This document shows, one piece after another, positions 1 through 8,784 of a stretch of DNA of 44,629 nucleotides. The stretch comes from JBGTCY01 sp041748615 (GTDB lineage: Bacteria > Bacteroidota > Bacteroidia > Chitinophagales > CAIOSU01). Both the position numbers and the translations under genes were made by a program. The notes under the pieces were generated by a model. It saw nothing but the letters and a program-made list of their open reading frames with translations, ran no database searches and was not told where the DNA came from. Position 1 is the first letter of the stretch. Each line of letters begins with the position of its first letter. The stretch lies in assembly GCA_041748615.1 (NCBI GenBank), contig JBGTCY010000140.1, forward strand, positions 1 to 44,629, in the 5' to 3' direction.

Positions 1-42
1 ACGCTGAGCTATTTCAGCAGGAAAGAACAGGAGGGGATATGA
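1..42 (+). CDS. possible 3' tail of an upstream gene (partial)
   Basis: Reading from base 1, frame 1 stays open for 13 codons and ends in TGA at 40-42, overlapping the ATG of the next gene as ATGA. This is the usual geometry of translationally coupled genes, and the tail also covers the purine-rich ribosome site. The peptide is too short to identify, and another frame is open too, so this is only a suggestion that the porP gene is the downstream member of an operon. Confidence 0.25.
   Translation, partial: TLSYFSRKEQEGI
28..36 (+). promoter_or_regulatory. strong Shine-Dalgarno site of porP copy 1
   Basis: A purine run containing AGGAGG lies just before the ATG at 39. It is the clearest Shine-Dalgarno match I noticed in the window; most other genes here have none, as is common in Bacteroidota. 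Confidence 0.6.
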
Positions 43-977
43 GAACTTTAAAAGGAATTTTACTCGCAGCATTATCGGTCGCTTTCACAGCGGCAAACGC
101 CCAACAAGACCCGATGTACTCCATGTACATGTTCAACGGGATGGCAATCAATCCGGCTTATGCAGGCAGTCGCGACAGAGCAGCGGTCACCGCCCTTTAC
201 CGTCATCAGTGGACAGGTTTGGAAGGCGCTCCCAGAACAGCGGTTCTCTCCGGTCATGCTCCTTTGGCAAATGACAAAATGGGTCTCGGCTTGTCTTTAG
301 TGAGCGACAACATCAGCATCTTCAACACCATTTCTTTAACCGGCAGCTACGCTTACCGCATCAAAATCAACGAAAAGAGCAAACTTGCTCTCGGCATGAG
401 CGTTACCTTGAACAACTTCCGCGCAAAATGGCAGGATTTGAACCTCACCAACGCCAATGACATCGCCTTCACCGGCACCCGCAACAGCGTCCTCAGCCCG
501 AACATGGGCGCTGGCATCTACTACTACAGCGACCGTTTTTATGCCGGTCTTTCTGTTCCCCACTTCCTCAACATGAGCCTCACTGAAAACATCAAATCCG
601 AAGGCACGAACATGAACGCACGTCAGTGGAAACATTACTTCTACACGATGGGCGTTGTTTTCAACCTCGGTGAAAACGTGAAGTTCAAACCTTCCACCCT
701 GTTGAAATATGTGAAAAACGCGCCTTTCCAGGCTGACCTGAACGCGGCTTTCCTCTTCAAAGAAACCTGGTGGATTGGCGCAAGCTACAGAACCGGTGAC
801 GCGATTTCCCTGATGACCGAGTTCACCTTCAACAACGGCTTGAGAATCGGCTACGCTTATGACATCACCACAACCGAACTGAACAACTACTCTTCAGGCA
901 GCCATGAAATCATGATTGGTATCGAATTCAAAGGCAAAGACACTTACCTCTCTCCCAGAAGAATGAGCTACTTCTGA
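39..977 (+). CDS. PorP/SprF family type IX secretion system membrane protein, copy 1
   Basis: Predicted outer-membrane barrel of the PorP/SprF family, 312 residues, the normal length. In gliding Bacteroidota, SprF-type members are needed for export of SprB-like adhesins through the T9SS. The N terminus is a signal peptide (residues 1-21, ending ANA before QQDPMYS). The family hallmark QQDPMYSMYMFNG followed by an INPAYAGSRDR motif comes directly after it, and the protein ends in an aromatic residue, as barrel proteins often do. It is closely related to the copy at 7684-8712, and the two flank an SprB-type adhesin gene. The ATG at 39 is supported by a strong Shine-Dalgarno site. A terminator-like hairpin follows at 1018. 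Which adhesin it serves is inferred from position only. Confidence 0.93.
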   Translation: MRTLKGILLAALSVAFTAANAQQDPMYSMYMFNGMAINPAYAGSRDRAAVTALYRHQWTGLEGAPRTAVLSGHAPLANDKMGLGLSLVSDNISIFNTISLTGSYAYRIKINEKSKLALGMSVTLNNFRAKWQDLNLTNANDIAFTGTRNSVLSPNMGAGIYYYSDRFYAGLSVPHFLNMSLTENIKSEGTNMNARQWKHYFYTMGVVFNLGENVKFKPSTLLKYVKNAPFQADLNAAFLFKETWWIGASYRTGDAISLMTEFTFNNGLRIGYAYDITTTELNNYSSGSHEIMIGIEFKGKDTYLSPRRMSYF

Positions 978-987
978 TAAAAAAAAC

Positions 988-1004
988 TCAGGAACACCTC
1001 CTGA
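988..1004 (+). terminator. small hairpin directly after porP copy 1
   Basis: TCAGGA and TCCTGA form a perfect 6-bp stem with a 5-base loop starting 11 bases after the stop codon. It is probably part of a two-hairpin end region together with the stronger hairpin at 1018-1054. Confidence 0.35.
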
Positions 1005-1017
1005 AAAAATTCCTCCT

Positions 1018-1063
1018 GAAGCCGCCTTTTGTTCATTCGACAATTGGCGGCTTCTTCCTTTTG
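1018..1063 (+). terminator. rho-independent terminator-like hairpin after porP copy 1
   Basis: GAAGCCGCC (1018-1026) and GGCGGCTTC (1046-1054) form a perfect 9-bp GC-rich stem with a 19-base loop, followed by a T-rich run. This would separate porP copy 1 from the adhesin gene, implying that the adhesin has its own promoter. Confidence 0.7.
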
Positions 1064-1588
1064 GGAAAAGGATGTTTTGTCATCATGTACTTCGGTTATT
1101 AGGCGCTTACATTTTTTAAGCACCAAAAAACAATTCACAAAAAACAAATAATGTTCAATTCTTAAAAATCAAAATACAAATCAATTCAGACACACTGTTA
1201 CATGAGTTTGAAGTTTTCTTTTTTTATTGGAATTTATTTGTGATTTGCTTTTTGTGTTTGAATTTTCAGTTCGGTTAATTGAATGGTTTTTGGGATTCAG
1301 TTAAAGCGAATAAGAAGGGAAAACCCTAAACCCTGAAAATCCTCCTCCTTCCGCGGAGGTAAAGAACTCACATCGCGCAACGCTACAAATCAAAGCAAGA
1401 TACAGACGTACAGCGCAAGCGCCATTAAATTTTCAAAAAATCACAAATCAAAATTGCATTTTAGATAGTTTCTCCTTATTTTGCATCGAAAGCGCTCACC
1501 GTCCTGCTCCGCTCACAATGTTTTGCTAATTGATAAAAGGCATTTTGGGTATCCGAAAAAGTCTATTTCTTCATTATAAATTTTGAAA
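1064..1588. other. gene-free region upstream of the adhesin gene
   Basis: No convincing gene is seen. The stretch is AT-rich and holds one copy of a dispersed repeat (1345-1422). A near-match to the -7 promoter box lies around 1480 (TA and TTTG separated by one base instead of two), about 100 bases before the adhesin start, so a long leader is possible. Confidence 0.5.
1345..1422 (+). repeat. dispersed intergenic repeat, copy A
   Basis: About 78 bp that match, in inverted orientation, the segment at 15650-15727. Shared blocks include a CCG/CGG-centred small palindrome with GGAGGTAA, then ACATCGCGCAACGCT and TCAAAGCAAG, then CGTAC. Spacing is kept and the differences are mainly substitutions. 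Both copies lie between genes. Confidence 0.7.
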
Positions 1589-4500
1589 ATGAAACACTTC
1601 GTAGTGCTGTTGTTGATGTACCTGTCACTTCTTGTCGGAAGTGCGCAGGCACAGTGTCCTCCGGGAAATTTGGTGAGTTTGAACGCGAGTGTGACGAATG
1701 CCAGTTGTCATTCGGGGAGTGATGGAACAATCACGCTGTCCATCACGAACGGCACAGCTCCTTTCTCTTACCTATGGTCAAACGGCAGCGCTGACGCCCA
1801 ATTAAATAATCTTACTGCCGGAACTTACAGTGTGACAGTGACTGACGCACTGGGTTGCCAGGGCAGTCTCAGCGGATTGACAGTGACACAACCCGGTGCC
1901 TTCATTTACAATGTGATTTTACAAAACGTGACTTGCTTTGGCGGCAGCAACGGCTCTTTGAATTTTAGCCTGATTGGCGGCACTCCTCCCTATACTTATC
2001 TATGGACGAACCCCGTCACGGGAGACACGCTTGGCGCTTCAAATCTGATTACCGGACTTTCAGCGGGAATTTACAGAATGTCCGTAGAGGATGCGAAAGG
2101 ATGCAGGGGCGGAATTTTTTATCTGATTGCCGAACCACCTGCCATCAATATTAATGATGTTGTTAATGATGTAACCTGTCCGGGCGGCAGTGACGGCTCC
2201 GTGATTTTGACGGTGACGGGCGGCACGGGAACGAAAACTTATCTCTGGTCAACCGGCTCTAACGCGAAAGATTTATTAGACCAACCTGCCGGAAATTATA
2301 CGGTGACGGTAACGGACGTCAACAGTTGCACCGCTACGCGCGCCTTCACGATTAACGAGCCGGACAGCATCCAGGCTACTGCCGACATTGAGGAAGTATT
2401 GTGCAGCGGCTTGAATGAAGGCGAAATCAATCTGACGGTTACGGGCGGCACTCCGCCTTATGCTTTTATCTGGAACAATGGCGCTACCACCCAAAACCTG
2501 ACAGGATTGACAGCGGGCGAATATTGCGTAACAATTACCGATGCGCTCGGATGCGAGAGCGAAGAGTTTTGTTTTGAAATCATTGACGCGCCCCCGCTGG
2601 AGTTGTCTGCGGATATCACGCCTTTGAGTTGCGAGTTCGCTTTCGATGGCGCGATTGATTTGACGATTTCAGGCGGTACTGCGCCTTTCACAATTATTTG
2701 GTCAAACGGAGCAACCACCGAAGATTTGAGCAACCTGCCGGAAGGATTGTATTCCGTACTGGTTGAAGACGCCAACGGCTGCCGCGCGAGCGCGACTTAT
2801 TCCATCTTGCCACTATCCAGAATTATTATTTCGCTTGGCATTGTCAATGCGCATTGCGGAGCAGCGGACGGAGCGATTTTCGCCTACGCGAGCGGAGGAA
2901 CTTCGCCTTATTCTTTTGCCTGGAGCAATGGCGGTTCCACAGCTTCATTGACAGGTTTGGTTGCAGATTATTATGATGTAACGGTTACAGACGATAACGG
3001 TTGTACGCAAACCGCCACCGCGATTTTGCACAACATCAGCGACATTACCATTCAAGCCAATGTCACCAACACCACTTGCGGAGGCGGCAACACTGGCGCG
3101 ATTGATTTGACAGTCGCGGGCGGAACAGCTCCTTATACTTACGCATGGAGCAATGGCGCAACTACTCCGAATATCAGCGGGCTTACTGCGGGAACATACA
3201 GAGTAACCGTTACCGATGCGGATGGCTGTTCTGCATTTTTAGAGATTTCGGTTGAAGAAGAAAGCGGCATCGTCATTTCAATTTCCACTACGCCTTCAGA
3301 ATGTATCGGCTTCACGGGTACGGCAACAGCTTCCGCAGCAGGCGGCACTGCACCTTATTCGTTCAACTGGTCAACCGGTGAAACCACAAACACGATTTCC
3401 AATTTGCCGCAAGGCACTTATCAAATAACCGTAACGGACGCCAACGGCTGTTCCTCCACCGCGATTGCAACCGTGAATGATGCGGACGCTCCGAGTGTAA
3501 CGATTTTCGCAGTAAACGAAACCTGCGGAGGCGGCAACGGCAGCATCAACGTCATTCCGTTTGGCGGCACTCCGCCTTATACGTATGCCTGGTCAAATGG
3601 CGCTAACACTGCAACAATCAGCGGGCTGACGAGCGGCACTTTTATTGTAACGGTGACGGACGCCAACGGCTGTGCTGTTTCCGCAGAGGTGGAACTCGAA
3701 CTGCCTGAAGGATTAATTGTAGAAGCTGACCGTGAAGAGCCTTCTTGCAACGGCTTTGACGATGGCGCGATTTTCCTGACGGTAACGCAAGGTTTAGCGC
3801 CTTTCTCCTTCGTCTGGTCAACGGGCGATACTACACAAAATCTTACCGGCATTGAAGCCGGCACTTACACCGTTGCCGTTTTGGACAGAAACGGCTGCGC
3901 GGTGATTATGACGATTGTACTTGAAGAACCGGATGAAATCACGATTACGGCTACCGACATCACACCCCCGACCTGCGAAGGCGCGGCTAACGGTGAACTG
4001 ACGGTAACGGTTTCGGGAGGCGAAGCGCCTTACACGATTTTGTGGTCAACGGGCGATACTACATTTACGCTTACCGGACTGACAGCCGGGGAATATTGTG
4101 CGGTGGCAACTGACGCGAGCGGCTGCGTGAGCGACACGTTTTGCTTTACTGTACCGGATGCTCCGCCTATTGAAATTTCTGCAGCCATTACCAACGTAAC
4201 TTGCTTAGACGGAAGTGATGGTGCGATTGATATTACAGTATCAGGCGGCACGGCTCCTTTCATTTTTTATTGGTCGAATGGCGCAACTACTGAAGATATT
4301 TCCAACCTCGCACCCGGATTTTACACGGTGTATGTTACCGACAGCAGCGGCTGCGAAGCAAACGCGACTTATACAATTGCGATTGAAAATGTATTGGTAC
4401 TTTCCGTGGGCATCACGCAACCGGATTGTGGAGAGAGCAACGGCTCGGCAACAGTATCCGTGAGTGGCGGTACCGCTCCTTTCACTTTCGCCTGGTCGAA

Positions 4501-7500
4501 TGGCGGCAACACGGAAACGATTGACGGCATTAGCGCAGGTGTTTACACCGTAACGGTAACAGACGCCAATGGATGTTCCGCAGTCATCAATGCCGATGTC
4601 AGCAATATTTCAGATATTGAAATTTCAGCAACCAATATCGTGAACACGGTTTGCGGAGGCGGCAACACAGGCGCGATAGATATCACGGTGACTGGCGGCA
4701 CGGCTCCTTATACTTTCGAATGGAGCAATGGAGAAACTACTCAAAACATCAGCGGGCTGGCTGCCGGAATTTATTTCGTGATTGTTACCGATGCCGATAG
4801 CTGCATCGCGGTGCGCTCGTTTGAAATTCTGGAAGAAAGCGGACTGACGTTGACTTTTAATAATACTAACGGGACCTGCGGTGAAGCGGACGGCTCAGCC
4901 GAAGTGAATGTTGCAGGCGGTACGGGTCCATTCACTTATTTGTGGAGCAACGGACAAACTACCGCGCAGGCAATCGGATTGAGCGCTGGACTTTACACGG
5001 TGACGGTAACAGACGCCAACGGGTGCGAAGAAACAGGAGTTACGTTCATCAATGACGCAGGCGGTCCGCAATTTACGTTGACGAAAACCGATATTTCCTG
5101 TGTGAATGATTTCGGAACGGCACAGATTAATAATGTTTCCGGAACCGCGCCTTTCTCTTATTTGTGGTCAACAGGCGCAACGACATCGGGTGTAACCGGA
5201 TTAAGCGCGGGCGTTTACAGCGTTACCGTTGAAGATGCCAACGAATGTATTTCCATTTCAACAATTGAAATTTTAACACCTGAAGGAATTATAGTAGAGG
5301 CTGAAAAAGACAACCCCGCCTGTGAAGGTGATGAAGGTGCCATCAATGTAACCGTAAGCGGTGGATTGCCGCCTTACACATATACATGGAGCACAGGCGC
5401 ATCTTCACCGAACCTCACCGGATTGAGTGAAGGCACTTATATTGTAACGGTTACGGACGCCAACGGCTGTTCAGCAACCACCACGATTGAATTAGAAGAA
5501 TTTGAAGAAATCATCGCTGTTGCGGACAGCATCATTCAGCCCACTTGTAACGGTGAGAGTGATGGCGCAATCAATATTACTGTAACTGGCGGCACGGCTC
5601 CATTCACTTTTGAATGGTCAAATGGCGCGACTACGCAAAACATCAGCGGACTGACTGCCGATGAATATTGCGTAGTGATTACGGACGCCAACGGCTGTGT
5701 GAGCGACACGTTCTGCTTCACGGTGAACGAGCCGGATGAAGTGCAACTTTCACCCGACATCACACAACCATTGTGTAATGGCGATGACAATGGTTCGATT
5801 ACCGTTACCGCAACAGGCGGCACCGCGCCTTACACTTTCGCTTGGGATACAGGCGACAGCACAAACAGTTTGACCGGACTGCTCGCAGGCAATTATTCCG
5901 TTACCGCGACTGACGCCAACGGCTGCACCGCCACTGCGGATTATGAAGTAACCGAACCGGATACTTTGACGATTTCATCCGTACAGGAAAATGATGTGCA
6001 ATGTTCAGGCGCAGATGATGGCAGCATCACGGTGCAAGTTTCAGGCGGCACCACACCTTTCACTTTTAACTGGTCAAATAACAGTAATACTCAAAATCTG
6101 ACTGGATTGGAACCGGGAACGTATCAACTGACGGTGACCGATGCGAACGGTTGCTCCGATACTTCCTCTGCCATTGTAATTGAAGAACCGGATTCGCTTC
6201 TCATTACAGCGAATGTTTTACAACCTACTTGTACCACAGAAGGACACATCATTCTCGATGTGCTCGGAGGCATTGCTCCATATACTTATCAGTGGTCAAA
6301 TGGAGCGCTGACAAAAGATATTTTCGGTATTGATGCCAACATCATTCTCACCGTGACGGTGACAGATGCGAATGGCTGTACCGCCTCTGAAACTTATGTC
6401 ATGATTGAGCCGCCAGTGATGGATGTACTCATAGAAGTAGCGGACAGTTTGCTTTGTTATGGCGATACCTTCGGGGTGATTTGCGCCATTGTAGATGGTG
6501 TGCCGCCCCCGCATTTCTATAGCTGGTCAACAGGTGAAACAACCGAATGTATCGGCAATCTTTCCGCTGGCATCTATTCGGTGACGGTAGCGGATGGTTT
6601 TGGCTGTTCCGCTTATGAAAACGAATTTGTGCTCACAGAACCCGCGCCATTGACCGGCAACATCACGGTTACAAGACAAGTAACTTGTCATGAAGGCAAT
6701 GATGGCGAAGCAACGGTTACTGCAAGCGGTGGAACACCACCATACTCTTTTATTTGGAGCAACGGTAATACAGGAAATGTTGCGGTGAGTTTATCAGCCG
6801 GTCCGGTTTCCGTGACGATTACGGATGCCAATGGCTGCACCGGTACGGCAACTGCCACTGTGAATGAACCTGCACCTTTTGACTTGTCATCCGCTTCCAT
6901 TATCACGGAGGTGACCTGCGATACTTTTTCTGACGGCTCAATTACGGTAATTGTTCTGGGCGGCACTCCGCCTTATGAATATCTCTGGGATGACAGCACT
7001 ACCGACCAGACGCGCGACAACCTCGCGATTGGCGGTTATGCCATTACGGTGACAGATGCGAATGGATGTATCGGAACCGACACACTCTTTGTTACCGGAC
7101 CGCCCTGCAATCGTCCGCCCGTTGCGGTGGATGATACTGCCAGCCTTTCCATTTGTATTGACGAAAGCATTGACATTCCGGTGTTGCTGAACGATTTCGA
7201 CCCCGATGGCGATAACCTTTTTGTTGCAGCCATCCTTGGTTATCCCATGAACGGTACAGTGCGCGTGAACAGCGATCAGACCATCACTTATGTCCCTAAT
7301 TCGAGTTGGATAGGCGTGGACACCTTCTATTACTTAGTTTGTGACGACAAGATGCCGCCACTTTGCGATACCGCGATGGTGATTGTGGCGGTTTTACCCT
7401 GTCGTCCGAACATTTTCATCCCCAATGGATTCTCGCCCAACGGAGATGGGGTGAATGACAATTTTGAAATACCCGGCATAGAATTTTTCCCGAATAATGA

Positions 7501-7678
7501 ATTGAAGATTTTCAATCGCTGGGGAAATCTCATCAGGGAATTCAGAGGTTATGCCAACGAATGGCGCGGCACCAATGCCAGCGAAGAGCCGCTTCCCGAT
7601 GGCACTTATTATTATATCCTGAAACTCAATGACGATGTGAATACGACATACACCGGTTATGTGGTTGTTCATAGATAA
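1589..7678 (+). CDS. giant SprB-repeat adhesin with T9SS type B sorting domain
   Basis: A 2,029-residue predicted cell-surface protein. I chose the ATG at 1589 over a TTG two codons upstream because it starts directly with a signal peptide (about residues 1-22, ending AQA before QCPPG). There follow 24 modules of about 75 residues of the SprB/PKD-like kind, each with a leading Cys, a central GGTAPY..W(S)NG motif and a trailing TDANGC Cys; the two Cys per module suggest one disulfide each. A Big_9/cadherin-like domain follows (about 1842-1935), then a gliding-motility C-terminal domain (about 1940-2029) with IPNGFSPNGDGVND, the T9SS type B signal. SprB-type proteins act as motile surface adhesins or in biofilm attachment; that role is inferred from the family. 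A porP/sprF gene follows 5 bases after the stop. Modules 4-10 and 11-17 form a higher-order repeat. Confidence 0.93.
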   Translation: MKHFVVLLLMYLSLLVGSAQAQCPPGNLVSLNASVTNASCHSGSDGTITLSITNGTAPFSYLWSNGSADAQLNNLTAGTYSVTVTDALGCQGSLSGLTVTQPGAFIYNVILQNVTCFGGSNGSLNFSLIGGTPPYTYLWTNPVTGDTLGASNLITGLSAGIYRMSVEDAKGCRGGIFYLIAEPPAININDVVNDVTCPGGSDGSVILTVTGGTGTKTYLWSTGSNAKDLLDQPAGNYTVTVTDVNSCTATRAFTINEPDSIQATADIEEVLCSGLNEGEINLTVTGGTPPYAFIWNNGATTQNLTGLTAGEYCVTITDALGCESEEFCFEIIDAPPLELSADITPLSCEFAFDGAIDLTISGGTAPFTIIWSNGATTEDLSNLPEGLYSVLVEDANGCRASATYSILPLSRIIISLGIVNAHCGAADGAIFAYASGGTSPYSFAWSNGGSTASLTGLVADYYDVTVTDDNGCTQTATAILHNISDITIQANVTNTTCGGGNTGAIDLTVAGGTAPYTYAWSNGATTPNISGLTAGTYRVTVTDADGCSAFLEISVEEESGIVISISTTPSECIGFTGTATASAAGGTAPYSFNWSTGETTNTISNLPQGTYQITVTDANGCSSTAIATVNDADAPSVTIFAVNETCGGGNGSINVIPFGGTPPYTYAWSNGANTATISGLTSGTFIVTVTDANGCAVSAEVELELPEGLIVEADREEPSCNGFDDGAIFLTVTQGLAPFSFVWSTGDTTQNLTGIEAGTYTVAVLDRNGCAVIMTIVLEEPDEITITATDITPPTCEGAANGELTVTVSGGEAPYTILWSTGDTTFTLTGLTAGEYCAVATDASGCVSDTFCFTVPDAPPIEISAAITNVTCLDGSDGAIDITVSGGTAPFIFYWSNGATTEDISNLAPGFYTVYVTDSSGCEANATYTIAIENVLVLSVGITQPDCGESNGSATVSVSGGTAPFTFAWSNGGNTETIDGISAGVYTVTVTDANGCSAVINADVSNISDIEISATNIVNTVCGGGNTGAIDITVTGGTAPYTFEWSNGETTQNISGLAAGIYFVIVTDADSCIAVRSFEILEESGLTLTFNNTNGTCGEADGSAEVNVAGGTGPFTYLWSNGQTTAQAIGLSAGLYTVTVTDANGCEETGVTFINDAGGPQFTLTKTDISCVNDFGTAQINNVSGTAPFSYLWSTGATTSGVTGLSAGVYSVTVEDANECISISTIEILTPEGIIVEAEKDNPACEGDEGAINVTVSGGLPPYTYTWSTGASSPNLTGLSEGTYIVTVTDANGCSATTTIELEEFEEIIAVADSIIQPTCNGESDGAINITVTGGTAPFTFEWSNGATTQNISGLTADEYCVVITDANGCVSDTFCFTVNEPDEVQLSPDITQPLCNGDDNGSITVTATGGTAPYTFAWDTGDSTNSLTGLLAGNYSVTATDANGCTATADYEVTEPDTLTISSVQENDVQCSGADDGSITVQVSGGTTPFTFNWSNNSNTQNLTGLEPGTYQLTVTDANGCSDTSSAIVIEEPDSLLITANVLQPTCTTEGHIILDVLGGIAPYTYQWSNGALTKDIFGIDANIILTVTVTDANGCTASETYVMIEPPVMDVLIEVADSLLCYGDTFGVICAIVDGVPPPHFYSWSTGETTECIGNLSAGIYSVTVADGFGCSAYENEFVLTEPAPLTGNITVTRQVTCHEGNDGEATVTASGGTPPYSFIWSNGNTGNVAVSLSAGPVSVTITDANGCTGTATATVNEPAPFDLSSASIITEVTCDTFSDGSITVIVLGGTPPYEYLWDDSTTDQTRDNLAIGGYAITVTDANGCIGTDTLFVTGPPCNRPPVAVDDTASLSICIDESIDIPVLLNDFDPDGDNLFVAAILGYPMNGTVRVNSDQTITYVPNSSWIGVDTFYYLVCDDKMPPLCDTAMVIVAVLPCRPNIFIPNGFSPNGDGVNDNFEIPGIEFFPNNELKIFNRWGNLIREFRGYANEWRGTNASEEPLPDGTYYYILKLNDDVNTTYTGYVVVHR
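2381..5523 (+). repeat. higher-order tandem repeat of seven SprB modules (two blocks)
   Basis: Modules 4-10 and 11-17 correspond one to one. The leading Cys codons lie at 2402, 2630, 2855, 3077, 3302, 3524 and 3746, against 3974, 4202, 4427, 4652, 4877, 5099 and 5321: offsets 1572 (three times) and 1575 (four times). Module-specific linkers match too: EESG after modules 7 and 14, PEG.IVEA before 10 and 17, NISDI after 6 and 13, TTED.SNL in 5 and 12. Module 18 (Cys codon at 5546, again +1572) starts a third block that then diverges. Confidence 0.88.
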
Positions 7679-7683
7679 AATAG

Positions 7684-8712
7684 ATGCGCATGGAAACGAA
7701 ATACAAGTCTCATCCCCGCCCCCTCTCCGAAAGAGAGGGGAGTCCAAGTTGTCTCATTTTGAACAGCCTGAATAAATATTTTATTTTATTCAGTGTTTGT
7801 CTTTTCACCGGACTAACATTTACAGTACAGGCGCAGCAGGACCCGATGTACAGCATGTATATGTTCAACGGGCTGGCAATCAATCCCGCGTATGCGGGCA
7901 GCCGCGACCGACCCGCCATCACCGCTTTGTATAGGCACCAATGGACCGGATTACAAGGAGCGCCAAGAACTTTTGTGGCAGCCGGTCATGCACCATTGCT
8001 GAATGATAAAATCGGGTTGGGACTGACGATTGTCAATGACCAAATCAGCATTTTCAATACCGTTACCGTCATGGGCAGTTATGCCTATCGTTTTAAAATC
8101 AAGGAAAAAGGCAGGCTCGCACTCGGTTTGAATGTCACACTCAATAACTTCCGCGCACGCTGGCAAGACCTCACTTTGAATGATGTTGCCGACCAGGCTT
8201 TTCTGACCAGCAAAGCCAATGTGGTCAGCCCGAATTTCGGGGCGGGCATTTACTATTACTGGCAGGACAAATTTTATGTGGGCGTTTCGATTCCGCATTT
8301 TCTCAACATGAGTCTCAGCGACCATTTGAGCGTGGAAGGCACCGATATGGTGGCGCGTCAGTGGAAACATTATTTCTACACGTTCGGTGTGGTGTTTGAT
8401 ATCAGCAAAGATGTGAAGTTCAAACCTTCGTTATTATTCAAGCATGTGCAAAATGCTCCATTTCAGGCGGATTTAAATGCCGCGTTTCTCTTCAAGGAGT
8501 CTTTCTGGATTGGCGCCAGCTATCGCACGGGTGATGCCGTAGTGTTGATGACTGAATATCTTTTTAATAAAGGCGTGCGCATCGGCTACGCTTATGACAT
8601 CACCCTCAGCGAGTTGAACAATTATTCCTCCGGAACTCATGAAATTATGGTCGGGTATGAATTCATTAAAAAAGATACCTACCTGACTCCGCGCAGGATG
8701 AGTTATTTTTAA
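7684..8712 (+). CDS. PorP/SprF family type IX secretion system membrane protein, copy 2
   Basis: Second PorP/SprF barrel, closely similar to the 39-977 product from the QQDPMYSMYMFNG motif to the shared C-terminal RRMSYF. It begins 5 bases after the adhesin stop, so the two are probably co-transcribed, and it is the best candidate for that adhesin's export partner. The start is odd. The ATG at 7684 gives about 31 extra residues before the hydrophobic signal-peptide core, and codons 9-21 read through a GC-rich hairpin repeat. An in-frame TTG at 7759, just after the hairpin, would give an ordinary signal peptide (NSLNKYFILF... ending VQA) and is at least as plausible. I cannot decide from sequence alone. 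The family call is secure. Confidence 0.9.
   Translation: MRMETKYKSHPRPLSEREGSPSCLILNSLNKYFILFSVCLFTGLTFTVQAQQDPMYSMYMFNGLAINPAYAGSRDRPAITALYRHQWTGLQGAPRTFVAAGHAPLLNDKIGLGLTIVNDQISIFNTVTVMGSYAYRFKIKEKGRLALGLNVTLNNFRARWQDLTLNDVADQAFLTSKANVVSPNFGAGIYYYWQDKFYVGVSIPHFLNMSLSDHLSVEGTDMVARQWKHYFYTFGVVFDISKDVKFKPSLLFKHVQNAPFQADLNAAFLFKESFWIGASYRTGDAVVLMTEYLFNKGVRIGYAYDITLSELNNYSSGTHEIMVGYEFIKKDTYLTPRRMSYF
7709..7745 (+). repeat. GC-rich hairpin repeat inside the 5' end of porP copy 2
   Basis: CCCCTCTC (7720-7727) and GAGAGGGG (7733-7740) form a perfect 8-bp GC-rich stem with a 5-base loop. With its flanks it matches 11577-11614 at about 35 of 38 positions. It sits between the adhesin stop and the porP signal peptide and is read through in frame if translation starts at 7684. 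It could act as an RNA-stability or processing element between the two coding regions. Confidence 0.8.
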
Positions 8713-8784
8713 TACGGGTTTGATTTTTACTTTGGAGTTTTAGGGGAGGACGAAAGGAATTCATTGCAACTTTTTGCGTTAATC

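Noticed and set aside
1583..7678. Possible CRISPR or minisatellite from the regular repetition
   Set aside because: The repetition is in coding sequence, the units are about 225 bp and diverged, and the reading frame is intact throughout.
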